Shown here in pieces: positions 22,675 through 31,272 of a stretch of 31,492 nt of DNA. The stretch is from positions 1 to 31,492 of the forward strand of contig JAEZQD010000077.1 of assembly GCA_023413185.1 (NCBI GenBank), written 5' to 3'. The notes beneath the pieces are model-generated. The model was not told the origin of the DNA, ran no database searches, and worked only from the letters and a program-made list of their open reading frames with translations. The number at the start of each line of letters is the position of its first letter. The stretch's first letter is position 1. This stretch comes from Bacillota bacterium. Lineage in GTDB: Bacteria; Bacillota; Clostridia; Oscillospirales; Ruminococcaceae. Made by a program: the position numbers and the translations under genes.

Positions 22675-24084
22675 ATGGAAGAAGCAAAAAAATCAGCTGC
22701 AGAACAGCTAAAGGAAAAACTGCTGGTTAACGCCAAAAACGGAGGACTTACCTTAAGCGAGGAAGAGATCGCCCGCAGTGAGGTGTTTTGCGAGGGCTAC
22801 AAAACGTTCTTAGACACCGGCAAAACCGAACGGGAGATTACGGATAACACCATCCGCCTACTCAAGGACAAGGGCTACTCCGAGCTTAAGCCCGGCGCAA
22901 AGTATTCGGCAGGCGACAGGGTGTACAGCAACAACCGTGGTAAGGCGCTGATACTGGCTACCATCGGTTCCAACCCGATCGAGCAAGGTGTTCGCATCGT
23001 CGCCGCGCACATCGACAGCCCCCGCCTTGATTTAAAGCCAAACCCGTTGTACGAGGACGCGCAGCTCGCGCTGTTTAAAACGCATTATTACGGCGGCATC
23101 AAAAAATACCAGTGGACGGCAATCCCGCTTGCGCTGCACGGTGTTATCGTAAAGGCAGACGGATCGATTGTTCAGGTTAATATCGGTGAGGGTGAAAACG
23201 ACCCGGTGTTCTGCGTAACCGACCTGCTGCCGCATCTTGCGGAGGAACAGGTCAAGCGTCCACTGCATCTCGGTATCAAGGGTGAGGAGCTAAACATCCT
23301 TATCGGCTGCATGCCGTTTCGCGACGACAAGGCGAGCGAGGCGGTTAAGCTGAATATTATGAATATCCTCAACGAAAAGTACGGCATTGTCGAGGCGGAT
23401 TTCCTATCGGCAGAGCTCGAGGCAGTACCCGCCGGTAAGGCTCGCGACCTCGGTTTTGACCGCGGCATGGTGGCTGCATACGGTCACGACGACCGCGTAT
23501 GCGCGTACACCGCGCTGATGGCGGCACTGGATTGCGAAAAGCCCGCATATACCACCGTGACGGTGCTTGCCGATAAGGAAGAAACGGGCAGCGAAGGCAA
23601 CACAGGGCTTGACTCCTCCTATCTCAAGTATTTTATCGCAGATTTGGCTCAGCCGTACGGCGTAAACGGACGCACGGTGCTCAGCGCGTCGAAATGCCTG
23701 TCCGCAGACGTCAACGCGGCGTTCGACCCAACCTTCCCCGACGTGCTTGACCGCCGCAACTGCGCATACCTAAACTACGGCGTCTGCCTGACCAAATATA
23801 CCGGCTCGCGCGGCAAGGCAGGCACCTCCGATTGCTCCGCCGAGTTTTTCGGCGAGGTACGTAACTTATTTAATACAAGTAAGGTGCTGTGGCAAACGGG
23901 AGAGCTTGGAAAGGTAGACCTTGGCGGCGGCGGGACCGTGGCTAAGTATATTGCGGGTCTTAACGTGGATGTGCTTGACGTAGGGGTGCCGGTGCTTTCC
24001 ATGCACTCTCCGCTCGAAATCGTATCGAAGCTCGACGTGTACTGTGCGTACCGTGGATTCTTTGAGTTTTTAAATGCACAATAA
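22675..24084 (+). CDS. M18-family aminopeptidase
   Basis: Metal-dependent aminopeptidase of 469 residues, probably cytoplasmic and forming a large multimer, that removes N-terminal residues, often acidic ones, from peptides. The di-zinc site is visible: H112 and D114 (AAHIDSPRLDLKPNP), the E302-E303 pair (ADKEETGSEG) and H444 (SMHSPLEI). Length fits the clostridial M18 type. The ATG at 22675 has GGAAAGG about 10 bases upstream. It is the last gene of the DUF951-prfA-tsaC-coaE series, 122 bases after coaE, and is followed by two terminators. Confidence 0.93.
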   Translation: MEEAKKSAAEQLKEKLLVNAKNGGLTLSEEEIARSEVFCEGYKTFLDTGKTEREITDNTIRLLKDKGYSELKPGAKYSAGDRVYSNNRGKALILATIGSNPIEQGVRIVAAHIDSPRLDLKPNPLYEDAQLALFKTHYYGGIKKYQWTAIPLALHGVIVKADGSIVQVNIGEGENDPVFCVTDLLPHLAEEQVKRPLHLGIKGEELNILIGCMPFRDDKASEAVKLNIMNILNEKYGIVEADFLSAELEAVPAGKARDLGFDRGMVAAYGHDDRVCAYTALMAALDCEKPAYTTVTVLADKEETGSEGNTGLDSSYLKYFIADLAQPYGVNGRTVLSASKCLSADVNAAFDPTFPDVLDRRNCAYLNYGVCLTKYTGSRGKAGTSDCSAEFFGEVRNLFNTSKVLWQTGELGKVDLGGGGTVAKYIAGLNVDVLDVGVPVLSMHSPLEIVSKLDVYCAYRGFFEFLNAQ

Positions 24085-24092
24085 TGAATAGT

Positions 24093-24130
24093 GATGACTG
24101 CCTTTGTTGCAAACAGGGGCAGTCATTTTC
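24093..24130 (+). terminator. first terminator after the M18 aminopeptidase gene
   Basis: A perfect 9-bp stem (ATGACTGCC with GGCAGTCAT) with further pairing inside the loop, then TTTTC. It begins within 10 bases of the stop codon. Confidence 0.75.
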
Positions 24131-24192
24131 TGCAAAGACAGTGCACAATCAAACAATATTGACAATTATAAATATAGTGAAGATATGCTTTA

Positions 24193-24239
24193 AAGGCAGG
24201 AGGCCCGCTTCAAAAATGAAACGGACCCCTGCCTTTTTT
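24193..24239 (+). terminator. second terminator, long hairpin with T run
   Basis: AGGCAGG pairs with CCTGCCT and the helix continues inward with small mismatches to a TTCA/TGAA pair, then at least six T residues. The A-rich side may also stop transcription of the convergent hemolysin III-type gene. Confidence 0.85.
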
Positions 24240-24286
24240 GAGTAAAGATGTAAAAAAAGAAGTAAGCGGTTTAATTTTACGCTGGG

Positions 24287-24931
24287 TTACAGGATATACA
24301 ATGCAACCATAATAAAGTGCATCAACGAACCAAGTAGCACAAAGACATGGAAGATCTCGTGGAACCCAAGTTTGACGCTGATGTTTGGGCGTTTTATGCC
24401 GTATATCAATGCGCCGATGGAGTAAAACGCTCCGCCCAAAATAAGAAACAGCCTGCCCCCGAACGAGAACAGCGAGATGGCGGGAATATCAAGAAGAATT
24501 GACCAGCCCAGCATAAGATAGATGAGTACCGATATAATACGAGGACAGTTAATCCATAGAATCTTCAAAATCACACCGATAATAGCAACCGCCCAAATTC
24601 CTGCACAGAAGTACGCGCCCTTGGGTTGGGTAAACACAACCAGACAAACCGGTGTATAGGTTCCGGCAATCAAAACATAGATCATCGAGTGGTCCAGCTT
24701 GCGCAGCAACAGCCGAATACCCTTTGTTTCATCGGCGTAATGGTACGCGGCACTTGCACTATAAAGAGCGACCAGAGATGTGCAGAATATAATCGCAGCC
24801 ACAAGCTGTAACCCGGTAATATCAGAAAAAAAGAATGGCTTTGCCAATACAAACACCGTTCCGGCAACACCCAGTAGTGCACCGATAAAATGTGTTAGAA
24901 AGCTCACCTTGTCATTTGCTCGACGATACAT
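24287..24931 (-). CDS. hemolysin III/PAQR-family membrane protein
   Basis: Seven-helix membrane protein of 214 residues in the HlyIII/YqfA/PAQR family. The likely metal site is complete: SAAYHYADE (H64), LDHSMIY (D80, H81) and GFHEIFHVF...LMHF (H191, H195, H205). The loop AGTYTPVCL after helix 3 is also typical. The family name comes from a Bacillus cereus protein with lytic activity, but most bacterial members have no proven toxin role and may be hydrolases of lipid-like amides or be involved in membrane homeostasis. AAGAAGG lies 8 bases before the ATG. It is a single gene convergent with the aminopeptidase. Confidence 0.9.
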   Translation of the reverse strand: MYRRANDKVSFLTHFIGALLGVAGTVFVLAKPFFFSDITGLQLVAAIIFCTSLVALYSASAAYHYADETKGIRLLLRKLDHSMIYVLIAGTYTPVCLVVFTQPKGAYFCAGIWAVAIIGVILKILWINCPRIISVLIYLMLGWSILLDIPAISLFSFGGRLFLILGGAFYSIGALIYGIKRPNISVKLGFHEIFHVFVLLGSLMHFIMVALYIL

Positions 24932-25167
24932 ATAACAAACACCTTCTTTGAGTCAATATAAAACTCAAAACATAGTTATAAAAACTAGATAATATAATTA
25001 TTGTATCATACATTTCGCAAAATGCAAGAGGTTTTCTGTGCTGCATGAATTGTTTTCTATTGACCGCTTTGTAATGCCGATACCTTTTTAACAGTAGGCG
25101 CATATTATGGAATGGTTGCCTTACAAAGAAAACCCAAACTTAATTCGAAAAGAAGGTGTATAGTTTT

Positions 25168-25545
25168 ATGGAGGCTACGTTTAAATCGGCATATGAAGAT
25201 GCAGTTAAGCAGGCGGATGAGATGCAAAACGCAATGAACATAATTACGAACGCCGCGCTCAAGCAGCGGCTAATTCAGTCGCTTGCCGCGGTAAAAGAGC
25301 AGATAACGACAGTAGAAAAGGTTAAGGCAAAGGTGATAACCAAAGCGGATTATGAGGCACAGATGGTTAAGCGCATTGCCGCACTCGGTCAGGCACTCGG
25401 TCTGGTGACAGTTGCCGCAAAGAAAAACGCGTTAACCGAACGTTTTGGGCAGCTGCAAAACAGCATTAACCAAATGACCGCATTAGTAGGAAATGTGCAA
25501 AGACCGCAGCAGAATAATAACCGTTCAAGGCGGGGCTATCGCTAA
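25168..25545 (+). CDS. small helical protein of unknown function (125 aa)
   Basis: I do not recognise this protein. Almost all of it reads as long amphipathic helices with regular Ala, Gln, Lys and Leu spacing (for example AVKQADEMQNAMNIITNAAL), so it is probably a helical bundle or coiled coil. The last 20 residues are a basic, Asn/Arg-rich tail (QQNNNRSRRGY). There is no signal peptide or membrane segment. The ATG at 25168 has AGAAGG 11 bases before it; a GTG at 25156 in the same frame overlaps that site and is less likely. GCCGATAC at 25076-25083 resembles a SigD -10 box, but the -35 side is poor. Confidence 0.65.
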   Translation: MEATFKSAYEDAVKQADEMQNAMNIITNAALKQRLIQSLAAVKEQITTVEKVKAKVITKADYEAQMVKRIAALGQALGLVTVAAKKNALTERFGQLQNSINQMTALVGNVQRPQQNNNRSRRGYR

Positions 25546-25626
25546 CGCCCGCGCCGCTTTACAACCCGTTTGGTTTGCCGTATACTGAAACAGTAAAATG
25601 CAAGGAACAACTATGGGGTGATTTGT

Positions 25627-26157
25627 TTGAACGAACTAAAGATCGAAACAAAGCGGTTGCTTCTGCTTCCGATATCATACGGATGTATGACCGAGCTGCT
25701 TGACGGCACACAGACGGAGCTTGAAAAACAGGGATATCTCATATGCGATGATTGGATTACACTTGATGTGTTGCGATACTTCGATATCATCCGCTCCTTT
25801 ATGCCAAAGGACCAGCCGCCGAATGGCTTTTACACCTGGGCGATAATTGAACGGGGCAGTGGTCTTGTCATCGGCGATGTGGGGTTTAAGGGTGCCCCCA
25901 ATGAGCTGGGGGCGGTGGATATCGGCTACGGCATTGCGCCGTGCGCGAGGGAAAAGGGTTATGCAACCGAAGCGGTACTCGCAGCGATGGCATGGGCGTT
26001 TGCGCAGCCCGGTGTTAGGCGGATATCGGCGGAATGTCTGGAAGATAACACGGCGTCGATACATATCCTTAAAAAGTCGGGTATGAAAGAGCTGATTCGC
26101 GACGGTAACGTTATTTTGTGGGAAGTTAAGCGCGAGGATTTTATGTTTAACCAATAA
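25627..26157 (+). CDS. GNAT-family N-acetyltransferase
   Basis: Acetyltransferase of the RimJ/RimL type, about 176 residues. The N-terminal LKIETKRLLLLPI is the typical first strand and helix. The acetyl-CoA loop is REKGYATEA (R/Q-x-x-G-x-A pattern) within IGYGIAPCAREKGYATEAVL, and RISAECLEDNTASIHILKKSGM is the C-terminal motif B. The substrate could be a protein N-terminus, an amino acid or an antibiotic and is not visible. TTG at 25627 is chosen because GGGGTGAT lies just before it; a GTG at 25618 in the same frame is the alternative. It is a single gene between an unknown helical protein and the flagellar operon. Confidence 0.85.
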   Translation: MNELKIETKRLLLLPISYGCMTELLDGTQTELEKQGYLICDDWITLDVLRYFDIIRSFMPKDQPPNGFYTWAIIERGSGLVIGDVGFKGAPNELGAVDIGYGIAPCAREKGYATEAVLAAMAWAFAQPGVRRISAECLEDNTASIHILKKSGMKELIRDGNVILWEVKREDFMFNQ

Positions 26158-26253
26158 CCGAGCAAGCGCCAATCCGAGAATGGAGCGGCGCTTTTTTATT
26201 TGCGGCTTACTGCTGTTGCGTATAATTGTTTACAATTCTTCACCCAAAACCGC

Positions 26254-26280
26254 TAAACAAATCCCGAATCCTGCCGATAA
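26254..26280 (+). promoter_or_regulatory. sigma-28 (SigD/FliA) promoter of the fliD operon
   Basis: TAAA (26254-26257), 15 bases, GCCGATAA (26273-26280). This matches the SigD/FliA consensus TAAA-N(14-16)-GCCGATAT at all but the last base. It lies about 65 bases before the fliD start, so fliD, fliS and the chaperone gene are late flagellar genes. Confidence 0.88.
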
Positions 26281-26345
26281 ATTCAGTATAGAGATAACAA
26301 CACATCCAATTACAGAAAATATCATCCTCTAAAGGAGGTACCCAT

Positions 26346-28814
26346 ATGTTCAGTTCAGTTGCTGGAATCGGCACAAATGCATCGACCGCGAAAACAAGCG
26401 CATACGGAATTGCAGGGTTGGTTTCGGGTATTGACACAAACTCGATCATCAAATCCCTTACCACTTCCGCGCAAACAAGAATCGACATGGCGATGCAGAA
26501 GAAGCAGAAGATTCAGTGGAAGCAAGACTCGTACAATTCAGTCATAGACAAGCTCAATTCATTCAAAAGCAGCTATTTTGATGTACTTGGTACGACCAAC
26601 CTGAGCAGCACCTCCGCCTTTAACACCTGGAAGACGACATCCAGTTCATCGGCGGTAACCGCTACCTCCACCTCTGCCAATACCGGCGCAAAGATTGTAA
26701 TTTCGGCTGTCGAGCAGGTCGCAAGCGCGTATACCGTGCAAAGCGGTTCGGCGGTGTCGGGTCCGATTCTTGCTTCGGGCACAATTGATTCGTTTAAAAA
26801 CAAGACACTGACCTTCACATTGGATGGTGTCAGCAAAACCGTGAACTTTGGAGAAAACCCACAGGCGGCGCTGGTGTCTGCCTTTGGTATGTCCTCATCC
26901 GAAGCGGCACCCCGTGTCCAATTGACCGAACCGTACGGCGTTGTGCAGATTTCTGTTAGCGGCAGTAGTAAGCTGGTTATCTCCGGCGATGCTGCGACCC
27001 TATCCTCCCTCGGTCTTAAATCGGGGGTATCCAACCGTGTTGATATTACAAAAACCGTTGCGGGCACCTCGTTTGCGGCGGAGCTTGTCGGCGATACATA
27101 CGAATTTACGATTAATGGGACAGAGTTTAGCTTCAGCTCTTCGAGTTCCATTATGGATATTGTCAACACCATTAACTCCAGTACAGCGGGTGTGAAGCTT
27201 ACCTATTCCGACATTAGCGACACCTTTACCTTGTCCTCCAAAGCTTTGGGCACGGGAGACAACGTCACCATAAACCAAACAAAAGGGAATCTGCTTTATG
27301 CCATGCTCGGTGTGAGTGCCGCAGGCGTAACAAAGATAGACGGAAAAACGGTTGCCGAGAAGTCCATCGCGTCGTCCCAGTCCGACCTTTTGACGACTGA
27401 CTGGGGCAGCCTTGCGGGTAAGTCGTTTGACATCACCATTGGCGGCGTGACCAAGACCATTTCACTCGCCGAGCCGGATGGTGCATCAACGGATGTCGAG
27501 GAATTAGCAGCGGTTACAGCATCGCTGAACAATCAGATTCAATCGGCTTTCGGAATATTGGATGTTAGGTTTGAGGTAACTGGCTCCACCCTAACCCTCG
27601 CATCCAACAACAACCGCGCTGTTGCCTTAAGCACCGTTGATGAAGCAGGTGCTGAAACCGCACTGCTTGACGCACTGGGCTTTGCGAACGGCGTATCCAA
27701 TGCCTCTTCCGCGGGCAGTACGCTTGCCGCGCTGGGTATTACTTCAGACGGTACACTCACCATCGGCTCCGAGACGGTTGCGTATACATCCGGTATGACT
27801 GTGGACGAGCTGATAAACGAAATCAATGCCCATACCGCAACAACCGGCATAACCGCGTCGTTTGCGGACGGATTGTTCGCCCTGCAGACGGATGGCAGTA
27901 CGCCGATGGTATTCTCGGACAGCGGCAGCGGCATGAGCACGCTCTTGGGTACCGCTGCATTTAACGGCGCGGCGTCCGGCGCGGTTGTCACTGCGGGCAC
28001 CAATGCGGTTATCGAAATGGTAGACGGCACGGTGATTGAGCGAAACACCAACAACTTTTCCGTGAATGGTGTATTACTCCAGATTAACGAAAAGGCGACA
28101 GACGAAACAATAACAATCTCATCCACTCAGGATATGGATACGCTTGTTAACACCATGAAGAAGTTCGTGGATGATTATAACAGTATGTCATCTGCCATTA
28201 AGACCCTTGTGAGCGAGGAGGTATTTAAGAGCTATGCCCCGTTAACCGATGCCCAGCGCGAGGATATGACCGAAAGTCAGATTAAGCTGTGGGAAGAGAA
28301 GGCGAGAAGCGGCGTACTCAAGAACGATTCCACCCTAACTGCCTTACTCACCGAGATGGAAGACCTGCTCAATTCCGTATCCGAGACTAGCGGTTATTCA
28401 TTAGAAAAGATGGGTATTGAATTTGCGGTAAGCCTGACAGAGGGCACAAAGCTTTCGCTCAACGAGGAAAAGTTCCGGCAGGTGGTGAATGAAGACCTTC
28501 AAAGCGTAACCAGTTTCTTCACCCAATCAAAAACTGGCTTTTCTGACCGATTTGCCACGCTCGTCGACGACTATGCAAAGTCCAGCCTGGTAGACCCCGG
28601 CAAGCTGGTGCGCACAGCGGGCTCCTCGGTTTATACGGACGGTGAGTATAAAAAGCAGCTTGAAGAGCTGGAAGAAAAGATTGCGCAGCTTAAAAACAAG
28701 CTTATCGAAGAAGAAACGCGCTTGTGGAAGCAGTTCTCCGCTATGGAGACCGCGTTGTCTCAGTTAAACAATCAAAGCGCTTGGCTCACCTCTTTATCAG
28801 GCACCGGTTCGTAG
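26346..28814 (+). CDS. fliD: flagellar hook-associated protein 2 (filament cap) FliD
   Basis: Forms the cap at the tip of the flagellar filament and helps flagellin subunits polymerise; exported by the flagellar type III system, so no classical signal peptide is expected or seen. The N-terminal FliD domain begins AYGIAGLVSGIDTNSIIKSL (residues 19-38), and QKIQWKQDSYNSVIDKLNSF forms the first coiled coil. The C-terminal coiled-coil domain (about 610-815) has FVDDYNSM and the QLEELEEKIAQLKNKLIEEE helix near the end. At 822 residues it is much longer than the common 450-650. The middle (about 120-600) is a Ser/Thr/Ala/Gly-rich, beta-type region that is probably surface-exposed and variable. AAGGAGG lies 6 bases before the ATG. 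Confidence 0.96.
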   Translation: MFSSVAGIGTNASTAKTSAYGIAGLVSGIDTNSIIKSLTTSAQTRIDMAMQKKQKIQWKQDSYNSVIDKLNSFKSSYFDVLGTTNLSSTSAFNTWKTTSSSSAVTATSTSANTGAKIVISAVEQVASAYTVQSGSAVSGPILASGTIDSFKNKTLTFTLDGVSKTVNFGENPQAALVSAFGMSSSEAAPRVQLTEPYGVVQISVSGSSKLVISGDAATLSSLGLKSGVSNRVDITKTVAGTSFAAELVGDTYEFTINGTEFSFSSSSSIMDIVNTINSSTAGVKLTYSDISDTFTLSSKALGTGDNVTINQTKGNLLYAMLGVSAAGVTKIDGKTVAEKSIASSQSDLLTTDWGSLAGKSFDITIGGVTKTISLAEPDGASTDVEELAAVTASLNNQIQSAFGILDVRFEVTGSTLTLASNNNRAVALSTVDEAGAETALLDALGFANGVSNASSAGSTLAALGITSDGTLTIGSETVAYTSGMTVDELINEINAHTATTGITASFADGLFALQTDGSTPMVFSDSGSGMSTLLGTAAFNGAASGAVVTAGTNAVIEMVDGTVIERNTNNFSVNGVLLQINEKATDETITISSTQDMDTLVNTMKKFVDDYNSMSSAIKTLVSEEVFKSYAPLTDAQREDMTESQIKLWEEKARSGVLKNDSTLTALLTEMEDLLNSVSETSGYSLEKMGIEFAVSLTEGTKLSLNEEKFRQVVNEDLQSVTSFFTQSKTGFSDRFATLVDDYAKSSLVDPGKLVRTAGSSVYTDGEYKKQLEELEEKIAQLKNKLIEEETRLWKQFSAMETALSQLNNQSAWLTSLSGTGS

Positions 28815-28907
28815 CTTTCATTTTATATTTCACGCAATCCGTTGCAGTCCGGCTAAGCGACGGAACAAGGAAAAAATACATTCTGCGCCGGAGAAATGGG
28901 GACAACG

Positions 28908-29282
28908 ATGAATACGTCTGCATATGCCCAGTACAAACAACAGTCTATCGTAACGCTCACCCCGGGCGAAATAATTGTTAAGCTCTACGATGAAGCGATT
29001 AAGCGTTGTAACTTCTCGGTGAAATACCTGGAGGAGAAGGATTTTGAGGCGGCGAACGTATCACTGAAAAAGGCGCAGGATATCGTGTCCTATCTCAAAT
29101 CCTCGCTCGATTCAAGCTACGATGTCTCAAACAACCTATCGCAGCTGTATGACTATTCCAAATCTCAGCTTGTGGCGGCGAACATTAAAAAGGATCCGCA
29201 GCCTGTGTTGGAAGTCATTCCTATCTTAAAGGATCTGCGTGAGGCATTTGACACGGCAGAAAAGTCGACCCGTAAAAACTAA
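28908..29282 (+). CDS. fliS: flagellar export chaperone FliS
   Basis: Flagellin-specific cytoplasmic chaperone (124 residues) that binds the flagellin C-terminus and prevents early polymerisation. The family start MNTSAYAQYKQQSIVTLTPG is clear, and the LYDEAIKRCN helix and the FEAANVSLKKAQDIVSYLKSSL segment fit. The ATG at 28908 matches the usual FliS N-terminus; an ATG four codons earlier is also open but its spacing from GGAG is too short. It is 93 bases after fliD and 16 bases before the next gene. No flagellin gene lies in this window. Confidence 0.95.
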   Translation: MNTSAYAQYKQQSIVTLTPGEIIVKLYDEAIKRCNFSVKYLEEKDFEAANVSLKKAQDIVSYLKSSLDSSYDVSNNLSQLYDYSKSQLVAANIKKDPQPVLEVIPILKDLREAFDTAEKSTRKN

Positions 29283-29298
29283 CTGGGGGGAAACGCAG

Positions 29299-29784
29299 AT
29301 GGCAATCAGCACCAATGACATCACGGCGTTGACCGAGGGCCTAAACAATATGCTTACTGCCATACGCGGGTATCAGCAGCTTACCGTACAGCTGTTAAAC
29401 TGCGATATCGAACAGGCGGATGACCTGCTCAAGGAGCGTCAGCGGCTAATCGATGACATCAACCTCATCGAAAGCGGTGTTCACGAGGTGCTGTACCGTG
29501 TTTGTGGTGCTGCATCCGATGACAACTTCGGCAGGGCACTCGGCAAGCTCAAGAACGCAACGCAAACAGAACTAAACGGTGTCATCGCACTCGCAAACCA
29601 ACTCGCAGAGACGTTTCGTGATGTGGGTGTTATCGATGCCAAGCTGATAAGCAATGTGGAACGGCAGCGCGAGGCGATGTTGGAGGAGTTAAAGGACATC
29701 ACCGATCGCCGCCGCGTGGCGCATGCGCCCTACTTTGACGTAAAGGCGCAAACGCTTGGCACTGCCTACGACAAGAAGAAATAG
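29299..29784 (+). CDS. FlgN/FliT-like flagellar chaperone
   Basis: A 161-residue, mostly helical protein in the place where fliT or flgN-type chaperone genes are found. The pattern of LLKERQRLIDDINLIESGVHEVLYR and ERQREAMLEELKDITDRRR fits a long helical hairpin as in FlgN/FliT, which escort hook-associated proteins such as FliD to the export gate. Identity as FliT rather than FlgN cannot be decided from sequence alone. The start follows GGGGGGAAA, 16 bases after fliS. The gene is closed by a terminator shared with metK. Confidence 0.75.
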   Translation: MAISTNDITALTEGLNNMLTAIRGYQQLTVQLLNCDIEQADDLLKERQRLIDDINLIESGVHEVLYRVCGAASDDNFGRALGKLKNATQTELNGVIALANQLAETFRDVGVIDAKLISNVERQREAMLEELKDITDRRRVAHAPYFDVKAQTLGTAYDKKK

Positions 29785-29802
29785 CCATGACTTGTTATAA
29801 TA

Positions 29803-29842
29803 AAACGTGTCCCGTACCGCTATCGGCACAGGACACGTTTTT
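29803..29842. terminator. bidirectional terminator between the flagellar operon and metK
   Basis: AAACGTGTCC (29803-29812) pairs with GGACACGTTT (29831-29840), with a further CCG/CGG helix in the loop. T runs follow on both strands, so it can end both converging transcripts. Confidence 0.88.
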
Positions 29843-29863
29843 AATTTATAGCTGCAACCAAGC

Positions 29864-31045
29864 TCAGTGCGATAGCCCCACTGCATTACGCAGTGCGTGT
29901 GCCTTGTCGGTTTTCTCCCAGGATACGCCTAAATCCTCGCGCCCCATATGCCCGTAAGCGGCAAGCTGGCGGTAGATGGGCTTACGCAGATCCAGCTGCT
30001 CAATGATAGCGGCAGGGCGCAGGTCAAACAGACGCAAAACCGCATCGGCAAGCACCTCATCCGATACAACGCCCGTGCCAAAGGTGTCTACCATCACCGA
30101 GACGGGGTGCGCAACGCCGATGGCGTAGGCAATCTGTACCTCGCAACGTTTGGCAAGCTTTGCGGCTACAATGTTTTTTGCCACATAACGAGCGGCATAT
30201 GCTGCGGAACGGTCCACCTTAGTCGGATCCTTGCCCGAGAATGCGCCGCCGCCATGGCGGGAAAATCCGCCGTAGGTATCCACAATAATCTTGCGTCCGG
30301 TTAAACCGCTGTCACCCTGGGGACCGCCCACCACAAAGCGCCCGGTGGGGTTAACAAAATATCGGGTGTTGTCATCGAGCAGTCCGGCCGGGATGACGGG
30401 GCGGATAACCTGCTGAATCACATCAGCGCGAATCTGTTCGAGCGTTACCTCGGGGTTGTGCTGGGTGGACACGACCACCGTATCCACGCGCACGGGAACG
30501 CCGTCAAGGTATTCCACCGTTACTTGTGTTTTTCCGTCGGGACGCAGGTAAGGCAGCGTGCCGTCCTTGCGTACCGCGGCAAGGCGTTTTGCAAGACTGT
30601 GCGCAAGAGAGATGGGCATAGGCATCAGCTCTTTGGTCTCGTCGCACGCGTACCCGAACATCATGCCCTGATCACCCGCGCCGGTGTCGTTGGCATCGCT
30701 GTCGCGGGTTTCCAGCGCACGGTTTACACCCATCGCGATATCGGGTGACTGCTCGTCGATAGAGGTCAGAACCGCACAGGTAGTAGCATCAAAACCAATC
30801 TTTGCGCGGTCATAGCCGATATCCTGAATTACCGAACGCGCAAGCTTTGGAATATCCACATAGCAGTTGCAGGTGATCTCGCCCATCAAAAGGGTCATTC
30901 CGGTGGTGACAGCGGTCTCGCACGCCACCCGCGCCTGTGGGTCGTTTGCCAGAATCGCATCCAACACGGCGTCTGAGATTTGGTCGCACACCTTGTCGGG
31001 GTGACCCTCGGTGACCGACTCGGATGTAAAAAGCATCTTGGACAT
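29864..31045 (-). CDS. metK: S-adenosylmethionine synthetase
   Basis: Makes S-adenosylmethionine from ATP and methionine in the cytoplasm; 393 residues, normal length. The motifs are intact: EGHPDKVCDQISD (13-25), the signature GAGDQGMMFGYA (122-133), and GGGAFSGKDPTKVDRSAAY, the P-loop-like nonapeptide region. The ATG at 31045 has GGAGG 10 bases upstream; a longer frame from 31066 would put the ribosome site inside the gene. On the upstream side is an S-box riboswitch 230 bases away with its own promoter, and a second promoter close to the gene. It shares a terminator with the flagellar operon. Confidence 0.97.
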   Translation of the reverse strand: MSKMLFTSESVTEGHPDKVCDQISDAVLDAILANDPQARVACETAVTTGMTLLMGEITCNCYVDIPKLARSVIQDIGYDRAKIGFDATTCAVLTSIDEQSPDIAMGVNRALETRDSDANDTGAGDQGMMFGYACDETKELMPMPISLAHSLAKRLAAVRKDGTLPYLRPDGKTQVTVEYLDGVPVRVDTVVVSTQHNPEVTLEQIRADVIQQVIRPVIPAGLLDDNTRYFVNPTGRFVVGGPQGDSGLTGRKIIVDTYGGFSRHGGGAFSGKDPTKVDRSAAYAARYVAKNIVAAKLAKRCEVQIAYAIGVAHPVSVMVDTFGTGVVSDEVLADAVLRLFDLRPAAIIEQLDLRKPIYRQLAAYGHMGREDLGVSWEKTDKAHALRNAVGLSH

Positions 31046-31083
31046 ATCAGTTTTCCTCCATTGCAAATTGTTTATTTCGCATC

Positions 31084-31111
31084 ATAATACCAAATCAGCT
31101 TAAACTGTCTA
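31084..31111 (-). promoter_or_regulatory. proximal metK promoter, downstream of the riboswitch
   Basis: On the minus strand TAGACA (31111-31106), 16 bases, TATTAT (31089-31084), each 5/6 to consensus. It would start transcripts that carry no riboswitch, about 33 bases before the metK start codon. The -35 box forms the outer edge of the long inverted repeat at 31106-31163. Confidence 0.6.
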
Positions 31112-31163
31112 CGAAATAATTCAGTAAAGTTAAGGTTTCAGCTTTACTTAATTATTTCAGACA
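31106..31163. repeat. long imperfect inverted repeat in the metK upstream region
   Basis: TGTCT (31106-31110) pairs with AGACA (31159-31163). After a 2-base bulge, GAAATAATT (31113-31121) pairs with AATTATTTC (31150-31158). After one mismatch, AGTAAAG (31123-31129) pairs with CTTTACT (31142-31148), with a 12-base loop. That makes 21 base pairs in total. No T run follows on the minus strand. Confidence 0.7.
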
Positions 31164-31195
31164 TAATAAAGTTAATTTGCTTTCGTTTTGCTTAT

Positions 31196-31220
31196 TAATC
31201 GGCTGCAGATACGCCGATTA
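31196..31220. repeat. perfect 8-bp inverted repeat in the metK leader
   Basis: TAATCGGC (31196-31203) and GCCGATTA (31213-31220) flank 9 bases; GCTT and AAGC outside add a second short helix. It lies between the S-box terminator and the long inverted repeat. Confidence 0.5.
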
Positions 31221-31221
31221 T

Positions 31222-31258
31222 ACAAGCAAACGCCCCAACCGATAAGGCTGAGGCGTTT
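31222..31258 (-). terminator. S-box expression-platform terminator
   Basis: On the minus strand AAACGCCTCA (31258-31249) pairs with TGGGGCGTTT (31237-31228) with one G-U pair, followed by GCTTGT rather than a clean T run. The left arm shares TGAGGC (plus 31249-31254) with the antiterminator pairing to 31272-31279, so the two exclude each other. Confidence 0.6.
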
Positions 31259-31272
31259 AAGTTCATTTTGAG

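Noticed and set aside
27539..28126. 195-residue open frame on the minus strand within fliD
   Set aside because: Shadow of the Ser/Thr/Ala-rich fliD region. The Val/Ala/Ser-rich product has no domain and no ribosome site.
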